Below are positions 62,209 to 64,000 of a stretch of 64,000 nucleotides of DNA, piece by piece. Source of the stretch: Alistipes sp. dk3624 (lineage in GTDB: Bacteria > Bacteroidota > Bacteroidia > Bacteroidales > Rikenellaceae); assembly GCF_009557455.1 (NCBI RefSeq), contig NZ_CP045651.1:558001-622000 (forward strand), given 5' to 3'. The notes beneath the pieces are model-generated. The model saw only the letters and a program-made list of their open reading frames with translations. It did no database searches and had not been told where the DNA came from. Position 1 is the first letter of the stretch. Every line of letters starts with the position of its first letter. The position numbers and the translations under genes were made by a program.

Positions 62209-63733
62209 CGATAAGATCCTAAAAGATTTCCTCGCGAAAGACAAAGCCGCTGAACTCGGCGGCGGAACCCGAAAAATCGAAAAACAACATCAGGCCGGCC
62301 GAATGACCGCCCGCGAACGCATTGAGACGCTGCTCGACAAGGGCACCTTCGTGGAATTCGATAAATTCGTCACGCACCGCTGCACGAACTACCACATGCA
62401 GCAGGAGAAAATTCCGGGCGACGGGATCGTCTCCGGATACGGCAAGGTCGACGGGCGTCCGGTGTACGTCTACGCCTACGACTTCACGGTCTTCGGTGGA
62501 TCGCTGAGCCTCACCAACGCCGGCAAGATCGTAAAAGTGCAGACGATGGCCCTCAAGAACGGGGCACCGATCATCGCGCTGAACGATTCCGGGGGCGCGC
62601 GCATTCAGGAGGGCGTCGACAGCCTGACCGGTTATGCCAACATTTTTTTCCAGAATACGATTGCATCGGGCGTCATCCCTCAGATCTCAGCGATCCTGGG
62701 CCCTTGCGCCGGAGGCGCATGTTACTCGCCGGCGCTGACCGACTTTATTTTCATGGTGAACGAAAAAAGCCACATGTTCGTCACGGGCCCCGACGTAGTG
62801 AAAGCCGTCACCCATGAAGAAGTTTCCAAGGAAGAACTCGGGGGCGCTTACACACACAACAGCAAAAGCGGCGTAGCGCACTTCCTGGGTAACTCAGAAG
62901 AAGAAGTGCTGATGGGCATCCGCGAGTTACTGAGTTTCCTGCCGTCCAATAACCTCGAAGACGCGCCGGCACGACCGGCCGTGGACGATGTCCGTCGGGA
63001 AGACGAACGCCTGACGGATCTGATCCCTTCCGACCCCAACGTACCTTACGACGTGAAAGAACTGATCGAATCGGTGGCCGACGACAACTATTTCTACGAA
63101 ATCATGCCGCATTTCGCCAAGAACGTGGTGATCGGCTTCGTCCGCATGGGCGGGCGTACGGCGGGAATCGTAGCCAACCAGCCGGCATTTCTGGCCGGGG
63201 TGCTCGATATCGACGCATCGGACAAGGCGGCCCGGTTCATCCGTTTTTGCGACTGTTTCAATATCCCGATCATCACGCTGGAAGACGTCCCCGGGTTCCT
63301 TCCCGGCTGTACGCAGGAACACAACGGCATCATCCGCCACGGAGCGAAAATCGTTTACGCCTACATCGAAGCCACCGTGCCGAAAATCACGCTCATTCTT
63401 CGCAAAGCTTATGGCGGAGCCTACATCGTCATGTCGAGCAAACAGACCGGTTCGGACGTGAACCTCGCCTACCCGATGGCCGAAATTGCCGTCATGGGTG
63501 CGCAGGGAGCGATCAACATTCTCTACCGCAACGCGGACGACGACCGGAAAGCGAAAGAGCTCGAAGAATATGCCGCGAATTTCGCCAATCCGTATCAGGC
63601 TGCCGAGAAAGGATATATAGACGAAATCATCCTTCCCCGCCAGACCCGTTTCAAACTGATCCAGGCCCTGGAAATGACCCAGAGCAAACTGAGAACCAAT
63701 CCGCATAAAAAGCACGGCAACATGCCATTGTAG
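62201..63733 (+). CDS. pccB: Carboxyltransferase subunit of an acyl-CoA carboxylase (propionyl-CoA type)
   Basis: 510 residues, the usual PccB/MmdA length. N-terminal half: RMTARERIETLLDKGTFVEF, APIIALNDSGGARIQEGVDS, LGPCAGGACYSPALTDFIFM. C-terminal half: GFVRMGGRTAGIVANQPAFL, ITLEDVPGFLPGCTQEHNGI, RKAYGGAYIVMSSKQTGSDV; the two oxyanion holes are in the GGA(R/C) and YGGAY segments. It moves carboxyl from biotin to propionyl-CoA (or in reverse). No membrane decarboxylase genes are seen next to it, so a carboxylase role is favoured. Together with B12-dependent methylmalonyl-CoA mutase it links propionyl-CoA to succinate. Confidence 0.9.
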   Translation: MNNDKILKDFLAKDKAAELGGGTRKIEKQHQAGRMTARERIETLLDKGTFVEFDKFVTHRCTNYHMQQEKIPGDGIVSGYGKVDGRPVYVYAYDFTVFGGSLSLTNAGKIVKVQTMALKNGAPIIALNDSGGARIQEGVDSLTGYANIFFQNTIASGVIPQISAILGPCAGGACYSPALTDFIFMVNEKSHMFVTGPDVVKAVTHEEVSKEELGGAYTHNSKSGVAHFLGNSEEEVLMGIRELLSFLPSNNLEDAPARPAVDDVRREDERLTDLIPSDPNVPYDVKELIESVADDNYFYEIMPHFAKNVVIGFVRMGGRTAGIVANQPAFLAGVLDIDASDKAARFIRFCDCFNIPIITLEDVPGFLPGCTQEHNGIIRHGAKIVYAYIEATVPKITLILRKAYGGAYIVMSSKQTGSDVNLAYPMAEIAVMGAQGAINILYRNADDDRKAKELEEYAANFANPYQAAEKGYIDEIILPRQTRFKLIQALEMTQSKLRTNPHKKHGNMPL

Positions 63734-63747
63734 TTGCCAAAAGCCGA

Positions 63748-64000
63748 ATGAACGGGAAAACAGACCACCCCGACAGAATACTTTCGGAAACACGTAACGG
63801 AGACTCCTGTCCGTTCGAAGACCGGAGTGAACCCGCGCACGGACATGTTTCGTCCCCCGCGGACCGCGACAACGAGGCCCTGGCTTCGGAAGAACAGGCG
63901 AAGCTGACGCCCGGTACAGTCGTCGAAATTTTAAAGCAGGGCAACAGGGATTTTGCCGGTGGAGCCCTAACGGTACGGAACAATACGAAAAGGATACGGG
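63748..64000 (+). CDS. Beta-carbonic anhydrase, N-terminal part
   Basis: The frame from ATG 63748 is open to the window edge (84 codons). Its last third reads LTPGTVVEILKQGNRDFAGG, which matches the start of the beta-carbonic-anhydrase domain (a GNxxF motif after an LTP start). The first ~50 residues (NGKTDHPDRILSETRNGDSC) are a polar extension or mean that the real start is further in. It follows the carboxyltransferase by 14 bases. The zinc ligands lie beyond the edge. It would supply bicarbonate to the carboxylase. Confidence 0.65.
   Translation, partial: MNGKTDHPDRILSETRNGDSCPFEDRSEPAHGHVSSPADRDNEALASEEQAKLTPGTVVEILKQGNRDFAGGALTVRNNTKRIR

Overview
The window looks like a chromosomal segment of a Bacteroidales bacterium, most likely an Alistipes-type (Rikenellaceae) gut species. 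The genus is inference from memory of gene content; the phylum is well supported. Supporting signs are: the Bacteroidota -7 box TAnnTTTG in front of many genes (for example at 16500, 28067, 36396 and 59594) with little use of strong ribosome-binding sites; an UpxY antiterminator behind an invertible promoter; BtuG-type B12 surface lipoproteins; SusD-era style lipoproteins with short lipoboxes; and long Bacteroidota-type IspG. Housekeeping genes are GC-rich, whereas several islands (about 47.6-50.0 kb and 51.8-57.2 kb) are visibly more AT-rich.

Layout. 0-1.3 kb: the start of a leftward polysaccharide-type locus (upxY) with a phase-variable promoter segment bounded by 21-bp inverted repeats. 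1.3-6.4 kb: a GntR regulator with an Fsr-type efflux pump, a DNA-alkyl-cysteine methyltransferase, a ThrE-type exporter behind a cobalamin riboswitch, and a ruined aminotransferase gene. 6.6-31.3 kb: mostly core genes (FtsX-type permease, tRNA-Gly, lepA, two UbiA-family prenyltransferases, recG, ispG, ribokinase plus sugar permease, hydrolases and lipoproteins). 31.7-35.7 kb: a small conserved basic protein, a four-domain CoA-disulfide-reductase fusion and a MarR regulator. 35.7-44.7 kb: a vitamin B12 acquisition locus with its own riboswitch. Its TonB receptor gene btuB has collapsed, but btuG and three large surface lipoprotein genes are intact; broken genes lie on both sides. 44.8-47.6 kb: perR-katA and a regulator. 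47.7-50.0 kb: three copies of a structured RNA-like element around an MNT-HEPN protein and small XRE regulators. 51.8-57.2 kb: a tandem array of two alternating secreted-protein families, one with a JAMM/JAB-like metal-binding motif, next to an O-antigen-ligase-like enzyme. 59.6-64 kb: a third cobalamin riboswitch ahead of a biotin-dependent acyl-CoA (probably propionyl-CoA) carboxylase operon that runs into a carbonic anhydrase.

How it fits together. Three cobalamin riboswitches tie B12 status to uptake (btu locus), to an exporter of the ThrE family and to the carboxylase that works beside B12-dependent methylmalonyl-CoA mutase in propionate metabolism. PerR-KatA and the CoA-disulfide reductase/MarR genes are oxidative and sulfur-stress functions. 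The most unusual parts are the JAMM-like lipoprotein/partner array and the multi-copy RNA element; I could not assign either to a described system from sequence alone.
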